Positions 1 through 11,092 are shown, counted from the stretch's first letter. The stretch: 64,000 bases of DNA from Ga0077527 sp964606765 (GCA_964606765.1 CAZSIR010000002.1:1-64000), one strand, 5' to 3'. Numbers and translations: made by a program. Notes: a model not told the origin generated them from the letters alone.

Positions 1-299
1 TGGCGCAGTACTTCCGCTACAACCAGCAGATCCACATCAAGTTCATGGAATGTGCGGGCAATGCGACGTTGGCGCAGACCTATCGCGGGCTCAATGCACA
101 TGTGAAGCGTGCCCGCTATATGGCCAACCTGTCGCGCGAACGCTGGGACAAGGCGGTCAGGGAACACGAGGAGATGGTCGACGCGCTGGTCAAACGCGAC
201 GGCGCGCGGCTGCAGACGCTGCTGCGCGACCACCTGGCCAACAAGCTGGTGATGGTCATGGAGGCCCTTGATGCCAAAAGCACGGAGGCCGCTCGATGA
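1..299 (+). CDS. GntR-family transcriptional regulator, C-terminal FCD domain (5' truncated by window edge)
   Basis: Reading frame 3 is open from the first base to a TGA at 297-299, so only about the last 98 residues are visible. The helical tail contains the block HIKFMECAGNATLAQ followed by a long basic helix and EHEEMVDALVKRD, then a final helix with HLANKL. This is the usual end of the FCD ligand-binding domain of FadR/GntR regulators, where the conserved His of the EHxx(I/M) segment is a metal or ligand contact. The N-terminal winged helix is outside the window. The stop overlaps the ATG of the next gene (ATGA), so the regulator probably controls or is co-transcribed with the downstream hydroxyacid oxidoreductase. 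The ligand cannot be told from this fragment. Confidence 0.75.
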   Translation, partial: AQYFRYNQQIHIKFMECAGNATLAQTYRGLNAHVKRARYMANLSRERWDKAVREHEEMVDALVKRDGARLQTLLRDHLANKLVMVMEALDAKSTEAAR

Positions 300-3200
300 A
301 CGCGCCCGTACAGCCCGTGCACCTGGTGCGCTCTTCGCCCGACCGCAGCAGGCTGGCGCAGCGCCTGCGCCGCGAACTGCGCGGGGAAGTGCTCTTTGAC
401 GCCGCATCGCGCGGCCGCTATTCCACCGATGCGTCGATCTACCAGATCGAACCGGTCGGCGTGGTGGTGCCGCGGGATGAAAACGATGCACTGGCCGCGC
501 TGCAGATTGCAGTGGAGCAGGGTGTGCCCCTGCTGCCGCGCGGCGGCGGCACTTCGCAATGCGGCCAGACGGTCGGCGCAGCGCTGGTGCTGGATGTATC
601 AAAACACCTGAACAAGATCACCGCCTTCGACAAGGACGCACGTACAGTCACCGTGCAGCCGGGCATGGTGCTCGACCACCTGAATGCCTGGCTGAAACCC
701 TACGGCCTGTGGTTCCCGGTGGATGTCTCGACCAGCGCGCAGGCCACCATCGGCGGCATGACCGGCAACAATTCCTGCGGCTCGCGCTCCATCGAATACG
801 GCAACATGGTGCACAACGTGCTGGGCATCGATGCCTGGCTGGCGGACGGTGCGCAGTATCGCTTCGGCGCGTTGCCGCAGGACCTGGCCGAACTCGACGG
901 CCCGCGCGCGTACCGCGACCTCGTGGAACGCATCACCGGCATTGCGCGCCGCGAAGCCGAGGAAATCGAACACCGTTATCCGAAGGTATTGCGCCGAGTC
1001 GGCGGTTACAACCTCGACATGATGCTGCCACCCGGTGTGAACATGGCGCATCTGCTGGTCGGCTCCGAGGGCACGTTGGCCTTCTCGCGCCGCGTCGAGC
1101 TGCGGCTGTCGGCGCTGCCGAAACACAAGACTCTGGGCGTCTGCCATTTCCCGACGTTTTACCAGTCGATGGAGGCGCCGCAGCACATCGTCAAGCTGAA
1201 GCCCGCGGCGGTCGAGCTGGTCGACAACACGATGATCGAACTGGCGCGCAGCAATCCCGCGTTCCGGCCCATCGTCGATCAATGCGTGAAGGGCGAACCC
1301 GCAGCGATCCTGCTGGTGGAGTTTGCCGGCGAAGACCGCGACGAACAGATCCGCCGCCTGAAACAGCTGGTCGAACTGATGGGTGAACGCGGCCTCCCCG
1401 GCAGTGTGGTCGAAGTCATCGATCCCGTCGTGCAGAAGGAATTCTGGGAAGTGCGCAAGGCCGGACTGAACATCATGATGTCGATGAAAGGCGACGGCAA
1501 ACCGGTGTCCTTCATCGAAGACTGTGCGGTGCCGCTGGAGCACCTCGCCGAATACACCGACCGCCTGACCCAGGTCTTCCACAAGCACGGCACCAAGGGC
1601 ACCTGGTATGCGCATGCCTCGGTGGGCTGCCTGCATGTGCGGCCGATCCTCGACATGCGCCGAGATGGCGCGCAGAAAATGCGCGCGATTGCCGAAGAGG
1701 CCGCGGCGCTGGTGAAACAGTACAAAGGTTCCTACTCCGGCGAGCATGGTGACGGACTGGTGCGTTCGGAATGGATCGTGCCCTTCTTCGGGCCCAAGCT
1801 GACCGGCGCCTTCGAGGAGATCAAGGACATCTTCGACCCGAAAGGTTTGATGAACCCGGGCAAGATCGTGCGGCCGTCGAAGCAGGATGACCGCAGTCTG
1901 TTCCGCTTCAAGCCGGACTATGCGGCTCAGCCCCCGGCGACGGTGCTCGACTGGTCAGAGTGGGAAACCGACGCGGAGCATCGGGGGGGCGGCTTCGCTA
2001 AAGCCGTCGAGATGTGCAACAACAACGGCCATTGCCGCAAGTTCGATGCCGGCACCATGTGTCCGTCGTACCGCGTGACGCGCGAAGAACAACACCTGAC
2101 GCGCGGCCGCGCCAACACCCTGCGTCTCGCGCTGTCCGGCCAACTCGGCCCGGATGCGCTGACTTCACAGCCGGTGCGCGAGGCGATGGAACTCTGCGTA
2201 TCCTGCAAGGGCTGCAAGCGCGAATGCCCGACCGGCGTCGACATGGCCAAGATGAAAGTCGAGTTCCTGCACCACTGGCACCGCCATCACGGGCTGACTT
2301 TGAAGGAGCGGTTGATTGCCTGGCTGCCGCGTTATGCACCCTGGGCGGCGCGGCTGGCGCCGGTAACGAATGTCATGCAGCGCCTGGCAAAACCGCTGCT
2401 GGGTTTTGCCGCGCAACGCTCGCTGCCAGCCTGGCGCAGCGACGCTTTTGTTGCGCCTGCAGCGACCGCGGCCGGCGGCCGTGAAGTGGTGCTGTTCGTA
2501 GATACCTTCAATACGTACTTCGAGCCGGAAAATGCCCGTGCTGCCGTCAAGGTGCTGGAAGCTGCGGGATATACCGTGCACATGCCGCGCCCAGACGGTG
2601 AAGAGCGGCCTTTGTGCTGCGGCCGGACTTTCCTCGCCGGAGGTTTGGTGCATGAAGCACGCGCCGAAGCGCAACGCATGATCGCGACGCTGAAGCCTTA
2701 CATCGAACGCGGCTTGCCGGTGGTCGGGCTGGAGCCGTCCTGCCTGTTTTCACTGCGCGATGAATTTTTGTCGCTGTTGCCGGGGGCTGAAGCATCCGCA
2801 CTGGCGCAGCAGGCTTTGCTGTTCGAGGAATTCATCGCCCGCGAACATGACGCCGGACGCTTCAAACCGAAACTCAAAGCCCTGCCGCAGGTGAAAGCCC
2901 TGCTGCATGGCCATTGNNNNNNNNNNNNNNNNNNNNNNNNNNNNNNNNNNNNNNNNNNNNNNNNNNNNNNNNNNNNNNNNNNNNNNNNNNNNNNNNNNNN
3001 NNNNNNNNNNNNNNNNTCAAACCGAAACTCAAAGCCCTGCCGCAGGTGAAAGCCCTGCTGCATGGCCATTGCCACCAGAAGGCTTTTGCCGTGATGCCGG
3101 CGGTGCGCAAGGTGCTGGGACTGGTGCCGGACCTGAATGTCGAGCTGATCGAATCGAGCTGCTGCGGCATGGCCGGCAGTTTCGGTTATGAAGCCAGACA

Positions 3201-3371
3201 CTACGATGCCTCGATGCGCATGGCTGAACTGTCACTGCTGCCCAAGGTGCGCGAAGCCGGGGAGCACACGCTGATCGTGGCCGACGGCACCAGCTGCCGC
3301 CACCAGATCCACGACGGTGCCGCACGCGAAGCGGTGCATGTCGCGCGAGTGCTGGCGGCTGCGCTGGCCTG

Positions 3372-3372
<1 letters not shown>
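296..3372 (+). CDS. FAD-binding/4Fe-4S D-2-hydroxyacid dehydrogenase-like oxidoreductase (YdiJ family), interrupted by an assembly gap
   Basis: Once the artefactual gap is collapsed the protein is about 973 aa, close to the YdiJ/D-2-hydroxyglutarate dehydrogenase type. Domains in order: a PCMH-type FAD-binding domain (PRGGGTSQCG at 81-90, NNSCGSRS at about 158-165), an FAD-oxidase C-terminal domain (to about 540, with SGEHGDG), a ferredoxin-like segment with Cys motifs (CNNNGHCRKF near 573 and CVSCKGCKRECP near 634), and two CCG half-domains (CCGRTFLAGG near 774 and CCGMAGSFGYE near 904). Such proteins oxidise 2-hydroxyacids and pass electrons through FAD and Fe-S centres. GGAGG lies 8 nt before the ATG. 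The frame changes across the 100-N gap, but removing 155 bp (gap plus one 55-bp copy) restores it. The substrate is unknown. Confidence 0.88.
2862..3071. other. Assembly gap: 100 N flanked by identical 55-bp copies
   Basis: Bases 2917-3016 are N. The 55 bp before the gap (2862-2916) are repeated exactly after it (3017-3071). Removing 155 bp joins the two halves of the oxidoreductase in one frame and recreates the expected GHCHQKA segment. The duplication is therefore not biological. Confidence 0.93.
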
Positions 3373-5381
<2,009 letters not shown>

Positions 5382-5651
5382 TCTGAAAATTTCTACCGTC
5401 GATCAAAAACTTTCTCCGGAAGCGAAGAAAACTCGCCCATAATTTTTTTACCAACGTCCGCAGTCGGAGCATAAGCAGACGTTTAGTTAAGGTAGTCGCT
5501 AAGCCAGATTGGCCCACAAAATACGGCACTGTTGCCCGTGTATTTGTTTAGGTAGGCAGATTGGGAGGGATCAGTCGCTGCGAAGCGAAAAATTCCAGAA
5601 AACCGCGGGACTTTTGCAAGTTCTCAAGCAGGTAAGCGAGAGATAACCTCG
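5382..5651. other. Intergenic stretch, no gene recognised
   Basis: The sequence after the ABC gene becomes A+T-richer and has stop codons in all frames. I see no clear rho-independent terminator, RNA gene or conserved ORF. The promoter of the next gene begins at its right end. Confidence 0.5.
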
Positions 5652-5680
5652 TTGACATTTCGCTAACCAAGGCAATAATG
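5652..5680 (+). promoter_or_regulatory. Predicted sigma-70 promoter of the first Bug receptor gene
   Basis: A perfect TTGACA (5652-5657) is followed after 16-17 nt by AATAAT/ATAATG (5674-5680). It lies about 55-60 nt upstream of the AGGAG at 5725-5729 and the predicted start at 5737. Confidence 0.55.
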
Positions 5681-5736
5681 TTCCGAATAGCAAAAAAACT
5701 TTAAAACAACCATCCGCCCGCCAGAGGAGAATCATC

Positions 5737-6705
5737 ATTTACACGAAGATCATCGCGGCGATACTCGCTGCAGCCTGCATCACGGCCGGTGGCGGAATTT
5801 ACGCGCAACCGTACCCCATCAAGCCGGTGCGCATCATCGTACCTTACCCACCGGGATCATCATACGACACCGTCAGCCGGGTGATCGGGGAAGCACTCAA
5901 TGAATCGTTGGGACAGCCGTTTATCGTTGACAACCGCATCGGTGCGAGCGGCACCATCGGCGTCAATTTGCTGGCACAAGCAGATCCCGATGGCCATACC
6001 ATCGGCGTGTTCGGCAACAACCAGCTTATCCTCCCGGCGGTTAGTACAAAGCCGCCCTACGACCTCGCGCGGGATCTGGCGCCGCTAGGAATCGTCGCAC
6101 TGATCGACAGTGTCATTGTCGTTAATCCATCGCTACCGGCGAAAAATCTCAGAGAATTGATTGCCTTGTTCAAGGCCAGCCCCGGCAAATACCGATACGG
6201 CTCCGGCGGTATTGCCAGCAGTTCGCATCTGATGAGCGCCATATTTGCCTCCATGACAGGGGTGGAACTGCTGCACGTGCCGTATAGGGGGGGATCATTG
6301 GGTATCGTCGCGCTCATGGGTAATGAGGTGCAAATGCAGGTCACCACACTGGTCAATGCCAAACCGCTAATCAATTCGGGCAAGCTCCGCGCAATGGCGG
6401 TCGCCTCGCACCAGCGCACACCATTCATGCCGGAAATTCCCACTGCCGCCGAAGCGGGCCTGCCAGGCTATGAATTCATGCAGTGGTTCAGCATGTTTGC
6501 TCCGGCAAAAACGCCCGCAATATTGCTCACGCAGATCAGTTCAGAGATCGGGAAAACCGTCGAGCGGGAGAAAGTGCGAACGCGCTTTGCCGGTATCGGC
6601 GCTCACCCGCACTACCAGCAACCCGTTGAGCTCGCCGCGCTAATCAGACGTGAAACTACGGCTTTCCGCAAAGTTGCGCGCGAATCAGGCATCGAACTGA
6701 GGTAG
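5737..6705 (+). CDS. Bug-family (tripartite tricarboxylate) periplasmic binding protein, apparent ATT start
   Basis: The mature part shows the Bug signature: YPIKPVRIIVPYPPG, then a TVSRVIGEAL segment, VDNRIGASGTIG and PDGHTIG, with PYDLARDLAPLG further on. These proteins bind carboxylates in the periplasm. The first in-frame ATG in a good context would remove the whole export signal. Reading upstream gives TKIIAAILAAACITAGGG ending IYAQ, a normal signal peptide, preceded by ATC ATC ATT and, 7 nt before ATT, a strong AGGAG. No ATG, GTG or TTG exists in frame upstream. I therefore place the start at ATT 5737, giving 322 aa, the usual family length. Either ATT is used, or an ATG was mutated or miscalled. 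No TctA/TctB genes are nearby. Confidence 0.8.
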   Translation: MYTKIIAAILAAACITAGGGIYAQPYPIKPVRIIVPYPPGSSYDTVSRVIGEALNESLGQPFIVDNRIGASGTIGVNLLAQADPDGHTIGVFGNNQLILPAVSTKPPYDLARDLAPLGIVALIDSVIVVNPSLPAKNLRELIALFKASPGKYRYGSGGIASSSHLMSAIFASMTGVELLHVPYRGGSLGIVALMGNEVQMQVTTLVNAKPLINSGKLRAMAVASHQRTPFMPEIPTAAEAGLPGYEFMQWFSMFAPAKTPAILLTQISSEIGKTVEREKVRTRFAGIGAHPHYQQPVELAALIRRETTAFRKVARESGIELR

Positions 6706-7082
6706 CTCCGCTGCACGGACCCATACTTCATTCTGATAAGTATGCAGCCGGAACCGCGGCGCGAAGATGGCGAGAAATCCATATCGCCATGTCCGGCATT
6801 GGCAGAGTCCGAATTGAACTGTCTGGTAAACATCGATGCGGATAATCCCTTGGCGTCGTTGCAATCCGCATCATGCACGTATCAGCATGCACTGAATCCG
6901 CGCGCTGGAAAGATGATATACAGCTTGTGCACCACGGCCGGCCGCGCCCAAGTTTTCAGCACGCCGCTTTCGAGGATTTTCACCTGCTGCCGGGCATCCT
7001 GAAGTTGCGACTGACACTACTTGAGCAGTTCAGCGCCGCATTTGTAAACCGTCAGCGTCTGTTCCATCGGCATCTGGCTTTC
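6706..7082. other. Convergent intergenic stretch, nothing recognised
   Basis: The space between two convergent Bug genes holds short frames without recognisable protein features. A 7-bp inverted repeat (ATGGCGA/TCGCCAT near 6765-6790) has no T-run and is too weak to call a terminator. Confidence 0.4.
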
Positions 7083-8045
7083 TTACTGGAGTGCGATTCC
7101 CGCATCCCGGACAAATTTGGCTACCTGAACACGCTCGTTGCGAATCAGTGCGGCGAACTCTTCGGGTGTGTTGCCCATTGCCTCAAATCCGAAACGAGCA
7201 AAATCCTGCCGGACTTCATTGAGGCGGATGATGCGCACGACCTCGGCGTGCAGACGGGCGATAACATCACCGGGGGTACCCGAACGAGCCAGATAGCCCA
7301 GCCACACGACATAGTGATAACCGGGTAACGCTGCTTCAGCCATTGTCGGCACATCAGGCAGGGCAATTGATCTACTGGCACTGCTCACTGCAAGCAGCCG
7401 CAGGCGGTCGCTTTTCGCGTAAGGCACGGCGTTTGCCACGCCCGAGAACATTATCGGCACCTGCCCCGCCAGTACGTCACTGAATGCCTGGCCTGTACCC
7501 TTGTAGCTGACATGGGTGAGCTTGATGCTGGCCGCGCCGGTAAACATTTCCATCGCTACGCGCTGTGCGCTACCGCCGGTGGCGTAGTTAACCTCTCCCG
7601 GGCGCGCCTTGGCGAACGCAATCAATCCCTTGACTGAAGTCACCGGCAATGAAGGATGTGCAGCCAGCACGAAAGGAATGGTCGCTGCGATGGTAATCGG
7701 CACTAAATCGGCAGCCACGTCATACGGCGGTTTGCGCAGCAGCATTGGATTGATGACCACACCACCATTGCTGAATAACAACGTATAACCATCGGCCGGC
7801 GCCGTGGTCGCAGTGAGAGTGCCGACCAGGCCGTTTGCGCCTGGACGGTTATCAACCAGAAACTGCTGCCCAAGCGCATCGGACAAATGTTTGCCCACAA
7901 TCCTCGACAGCGTATCACCTGCCGATCCTGCGCCAAACGTGACCACGACACGAACCGGTTTCGCTGGATAACCCTGCGCCGCAGCACCAGCAGCAAACAG
8001 CGTACTCGCCAGCACTGCAATGCGAGAATACTTCTTGAATCGCAT
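7083..8045 (-). CDS. Bug-family (tripartite tricarboxylate) periplasmic binding protein
   Basis: The 320-aa product begins with a clear signal peptide (MRFKKYSRIAVLASTLF, cleaved near AAAQG) and continues with YPAKPVRVVVTFGAG, DTLSRIVGKHL, VDNRPGANG, PADGYTLLF and PYDVAADLVPI, the standard Bug landmarks. It is predicted to be a soluble periplasmic receptor for an organic acid. AAGGAGGG stands just upstream of the ATG on the minus strand. The gene lies 63 nt downstream of the cupin gene on the same strand and is probably transcribed with it. As with the other two receptors here, no membrane components of a TTT transporter are adjacent, so it may serve a distant TctAB or act as a sensor. Confidence 0.9.
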   Translation of the reverse strand: MRFKKYSRIAVLASTLFAAGAAAQGYPAKPVRVVVTFGAGSAGDTLSRIVGKHLSDALGQQFLVDNRPGANGLVGTLTATTAPADGYTLLFSNGGVVINPMLLRKPPYDVAADLVPITIAATIPFVLAAHPSLPVTSVKGLIAFAKARPGEVNYATGGSAQRVAMEMFTGAASIKLTHVSYKGTGQAFSDVLAGQVPIMFSGVANAVPYAKSDRLRLLAVSSASRSIALPDVPTMAEAALPGYHYVVWLGYLARSGTPGDVIARLHAEVVRIIRLNEVRQDFARFGFEAMGNTPEEFAALIRNERVQVAKFVRDAGIALQ

Positions 8046-8108
8046 GACGGCCCTCCTTCATAGCTTTCTGCACAGTGCGACAACTGGCCCGAGTGCCGGG
8101 CCGGCTGC

Positions 8109-8564
8109 TCATTTTTTGTCGTGGCCGCCTTCAATGTAACCACCAGTCATCTTGCCATCGACTGGTTTGCCATGGATGCCGTAACTCAGGTCCTTGACGG
8201 TAAAAAACTCAACATCATCGTCATCAGTGGCGATGGTGTGATGCGGGATATTGGCCGGCAGATAGAGCAAAGTGCCTGGGCCACACAACTGCTCGGGTTG
8301 GCCGTCAATCATCACGCGCAGCGTGCCTTTAAGAATATAAGTCCATTGCTCGTTGGGATGGGTGTGCGCTCGTGCACCGGTGCCGCGCTTCTTTTTGATC
8401 AAGCCGATCTGCATGCGCTCACCCTCAACCACCGGACCTTCGCCGGTGGAAACGCCGCGTCCGGCTTCCATGCGCGCCAGCTCGGTCATTTTGAAAATGT
8501 AATCGCCGTGACCAGCCTTGATCGCGCCTTCGTTTAGCGGCTTGGGAGCTTTATCTGCATTCAT
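8109..8564 (-). CDS. Cupin-domain protein
   Basis: A 151-aa single-domain protein. The cupin core shows GARAHTHPNEQWTYILKG (motif 1 with His-x-His and a downstream Glu/Gln position) and PGTLLYLPANIPHHTI (motif 2, with the final metal-binding His). It is likely a small metal-binding cupin, either an enzyme on a small organic acid or a ligand-binding protein. No signal peptide is visible, so it should be cytoplasmic. AAGGACG precedes the ATG. It is first in a two-gene minus-strand unit with the Bug receptor and has its own promoter with an overlapping palindrome. The specific reaction is not recognisable. Confidence 0.8.
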   Translation of the reverse strand: MNADKAPKPLNEGAIKAGHGDYIFKMTELARMEAGRGVSTGEGPVVEGERMQIGLIKKKRGTGARAHTHPNEQWTYILKGTLRVMIDGQPEQLCGPGTLLYLPANIPHHTIATDDDDVEFFTVKDLSYGIHGKPVDGKMTGGYIEGGHDKK

Positions 8565-8595
8565 TATCGCGTCCTTAAAATATCATTTAGCATCA

Positions 8596-8634
8596 GATTT
8601 TATAAAACAGAAAAGTGTAATCAAGATTGATTAC
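8596..8634 (-). promoter_or_regulatory. Predicted promoter with overlapping palindromic operator upstream of the cupin gene
   Basis: A perfect inverted repeat GTAATCA-AGAT-TGATTAC spans 8617-8634. On the minus strand its right half supplies TTGATT as a -35 element, followed after about 16 nt by an AT-rich -10 (TAAAAT within TTTTATAAAAT). A dimeric regulator bound here would occlude the promoter. The cognate regulator is not identified. Confidence 0.5.
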
Positions 8635-8933
8635 TCTACGTAACTACCCAAAGCATGTCCATTATGGTTCAGCTTGATTGCGACAGCTTGATTGCGACAA
8701 CATGGATCACTCATCCCCAACGCGGTAATTTGGCGGCAGTAGTGCTGCGGGTTGCTTCTGCTGTGCCCTCAATAGTTCGAAATCGGTCACACATCACTTG
8801 CCTGTCCGCGCACTGGATAAGTAGGGGAAATGTATAAGTCTTGGCGGGTGTGGGCGTGCCAAGTTCAATGCTAAATAACGACGGACCTCAACTTTTAATC
8901 TGTTAGGCGCTAAGAAATATTTTCGAAAACTGA
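8635..8933. other. Intergenic stretch with a 14-bp tandem duplication
   Basis: There is no convincing gene between the cupin operator and the enolase-superfamily gene. CAGCTTGATTGCGA occurs twice in tandem at 8670-8697; the rest shows no clear signal. Confidence 0.45.
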
Positions 8934-10040
8934 TCAGATTTCCCTCGTGTAGCGCCTTACCTTCGCCTCATCCACCCGTATTCCCAGCCCCGGTCCGGTC
9001 GGTACATTGACGAACCCGCCATCGAGCGCAATCGGATCAGCAACCAGATCGTCCGACAGATAAGGGCTGGACAGGCTGACCCCCCAATCCAGTGACGGGA
9101 TCGCCGCCGCCAGATGCAAGAGGCCTGCGCAGGCAATACCGGCTTCGGCGATTTTGCAGGCGAGGTTGACCTTCATATCGAGTTTTTCGCAGAGCATCGC
9201 GGCATCGTGTACGACCTGCAGGCCGCCGAGTTTGATGGTTTTCAGGCTGGCGCCGTGCGCGGCTTTCAGGTCGTGGTGGCGCTGCAGGTCATCCAGGCTG
9301 TGCAGGCCTTCATCGACACCGATCCTGACACGGCTGGCTGCGGCGACGCGCGCCATGCCGGCGACATCGTGCGCGGCGACGGGCTGTTCGAAAAATTCGA
9401 TGCGCGTGTCGGCGATGCCTTTTACAAAGCGGATGGCTTCATCCGGCGTCCAGGCCTGGTTGGCGTCGGCGCAGATCAGGATGTCGTTCTTGCTGACCGA
9501 TGCGGCGACCGCACGTGCGCGTTCGGCATCGGCTTCCGGCGTGCTGACGCCGACCTTGATCTTGATCGCGACATAACCTTCGTCGATACGCTTTTTCGTT
9601 TCCGCGATGTCGCCTTCGGTGCTGCCGGTGCCAATCAGGCGCAGCGCGGGAATGCGCATGCGGCGTGCGCCGCCGAGCAGTTCGTACACCGGTTTGCCTT
9701 TGGCCTGGCCCAGCGCGTCGAACAGGGCCATTTCGATCGCGGCCTTGGCGCCGTTGTTGCCGTAGAGATATTGCCCGGCACGATGCATTGCTGCCGCGAT
9801 GTCATCAGCGGGCATGCCTTCCAGTTTGTCGGCGAGATAACGCACTGCAGCGACCATGCTGCCGAGGGTTTCGCCGGTCATCGTCGGCGCCGACGCGGCT
9901 TCGCCCCAGCCGATGATGCCGTCGCTGGTTTCAATGCGCGCGAGGATGTTTTCGGCATGGAGTATCTGCTCGAACGACATCTTTACCGGCTTGATCATCG
10001 GCAGGCTGACGGCGATGGCCTGGATTTTTTTGATGTGCAT
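8934..10040 (-). CDS. Enolase-superfamily enzyme, muconate-cycloisomerase/dipeptide-epimerase subgroup
   Basis: The 368-aa protein starts at MHIKKIQAIAV; a longer frame begins 63 nt upstream but runs through the terminator hairpin and is less likely. Landmarks numbered from this start: a KIK motif at 160-162, metal ligands in CADANQ (Asp191), FFEQP (Glu218) and VDEG (Asp243), and Lys270 in TIKLGGL. Two catalytic lysines on opposite faces place it in the MLE/dipeptide-epimerase subgroup rather than with true mandelate racemases, which use a His-Asp dyad. It should be a cytoplasmic Mg-dependent enzyme abstracting an alpha proton from a carboxylate. No good ribosome site is seen. The Bug receptors nearby fit a role in organic-acid use. 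Confidence 0.85.
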   Translation of the reverse strand: MHIKKIQAIAVSLPMIKPVKMSFEQILHAENILARIETSDGIIGWGEAASAPTMTGETLGSMVAAVRYLADKLEGMPADDIAAAMHRAGQYLYGNNGAKAAIEMALFDALGQAKGKPVYELLGGARRMRIPALRLIGTGSTEGDIAETKKRIDEGYVAIKIKVGVSTPEADAERARAVAASVSKNDILICADANQAWTPDEAIRFVKGIADTRIEFFEQPVAAHDVAGMARVAAASRVRIGVDEGLHSLDDLQRHHDLKAAHGASLKTIKLGGLQVVHDAAMLCEKLDMKVNLACKIAEAGIACAGLLHLAAAIPSLDWGVSLSSPYLSDDLVADPIALDGGFVNVPTGPGLGIRVDEAKVRRYTREI

Positions 10041-10061
10041 GGTTGATTCTACAAAGGAGAC

Positions 10062-10090
10062 AGAAAAAGCGGCGCCGCAGCGCCGCATAA
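10062..10090 (-). terminator. Rho-independent terminator of the third Bug receptor gene
   Basis: GCGGCG (10069-10074) and CGCCGC (10081-10086) form a stem with a 6-nt loop. On the minus strand it is followed by TTTTT (complement of 10064-10068). It lies between the receptor stop and the enolase-superfamily start. Confidence 0.75.
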
Positions 10091-10135
10091 AAATATCAGT
10101 CAAATCAAATACTTACATGTTTCTGCAGAGGGAAG

Positions 10136-11092
10136 TCAGATTTTGCCGATCTTCTGCACCGCTTTGGCCATGCGTTTGTAGTCCGCTTCAAAGAAGGCCT
10201 TGAAGTCATCAGTGTCGCGGTAATCCGGAACCACCTGCACTTTTTCCAGCGCATCCTTGAAAGCCGAATCCGCGGCCGCCTTGCGCACCAGGTCGCGCAA
10301 CTGGTTCAGGGTTGCCGGCGGAATGCCGGCGGCGGTGAACAGGCCCACCCACAGATAGGCTTCGAGTTCGATGCCCTGTTCCTTGAAGGTGGCGGTGTCG
10401 GGGAAGGAGGGATGCCGTTTCAGGCCGGAATTGCCGATGGGCTTGAGTTTGCCGGACACGACATGCGGATGCACCGCGGCCGGGCCGCTGGCGGTGGCAT
10501 CGACGTGGCCGCCCAGCAGTTGCGTGATGGCCGGGCCGCCGCCGGTGGTCGGCACATGGCGCATCTTCAGGCCCATTGCATCGATGAAGATTTCAAACGG
10601 CACATGGGTGATGCCGTACGGACCCGAGGATGAAAAGGTGCTGGTGCCGTTGGCTTTTTTGACGATGGCGGCAAACTCCTTGCCGTTTTTTGCCGGCACC
10701 GAGGGATGCACGACCATGATCAGCGGATCCGCGCTCATCAGCGCCACCGGCTGGATCTGCGCCAGCGTGTACGGCGACTTGATGCCATAGAGCTTGTCTT
10801 TTTCGATGACCAGGTAGATGTTCGGCGTGGTCACCAGCAGCGTGTGGCCGTCGGCCGGCTGGTTGGCGACGTAGGCGGTGCCCACGGCGGCGGTGCCGCC
10901 GGCGCGATTGACGACCGGCGCGGGTTGTTTGGTCAGCCGTTCGATCACCGCGGACAGGGGCTGGGCGTGAATCTGGTTCATGCCGCCCGGCGGATTGGGC
11001 ACGACGACGGTCATCGCCTTGCTCGGGAAATTCTGCGCCTGTGCAGCGGACGCGGCCAGAGTGCAGGCAACAGCAAGCAGCAGTCGTTTCAT
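10136..11092 (-). CDS. Bug-family (tripartite tricarboxylate) periplasmic binding protein
   Basis: The start chosen is MKRLLLAVACTLAASAA, ending AQAQNFPSKAMTV, which gives a signal peptide with an AQAQ cleavage site and 318 residues. An upstream ATG would add 54 hydrophilic residues and bury the signal. GGAGGAG sits about 9 nt before the ATG. The body has VVVPNPPGGMNQ, PVVNRAGGTAAVG, PADGHTLLV and KSPYTLAQIQPVALM. The VNRAGG and PNPPGG blocks are Bug landmarks but divergent from the other two receptors here. It should be a periplasmic receptor for a carboxylate. It is transcribed away from the acyl-CoA operon and is followed by a good terminator. Confidence 0.87.
   Translation of the reverse strand: MKRLLLAVACTLAASAAQAQNFPSKAMTVVVPNPPGGMNQIHAQPLSAVIERLTKQPAPVVNRAGGTAAVGTAYVANQPADGHTLLVTTPNIYLVIEKDKLYGIKSPYTLAQIQPVALMSADPLIMVVHPSVPAKNGKEFAAIVKKANGTSTFSSSGPYGITHVPFEIFIDAMGLKMRHVPTTGGGPAITQLLGGHVDATASGPAAVHPHVVSGKLKPIGNSGLKRHPSFPDTATFKEQGIELEAYLWVGLFTAAGIPPATLNQLRDLVRKAAADSAFKDALEKVQVVPDYRDTDDFKAFFEADYKRMAKAVQKIGKI

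Noticed and set aside
599..1747. Long antisense open frame of 382 codons inside the FAD/Fe-S oxidoreductase gene
   Set aside because: The plus-strand gene has clear cofactor motifs; long antisense frames are expected in G+C-rich DNA.
2862..3071. Apparent 55-bp direct repeats as a biological repeat or insertion target
   Set aside because: They flank an N-gap, break the reading frame only while duplicated, and recur with the same length at the second gap.
6765..6790. ATGGCGA/TCGCCAT inverted repeat after the first Bug gene as a terminator
   Set aside because: The stem is short with a large loop and no T-run on either side.
9114..10046. Plus-strand open frame of 310 codons opposite the enolase-superfamily gene
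   Set aside because: The minus-strand product has all metal ligands and catalytic lysines; the plus frame has no recognisable features.
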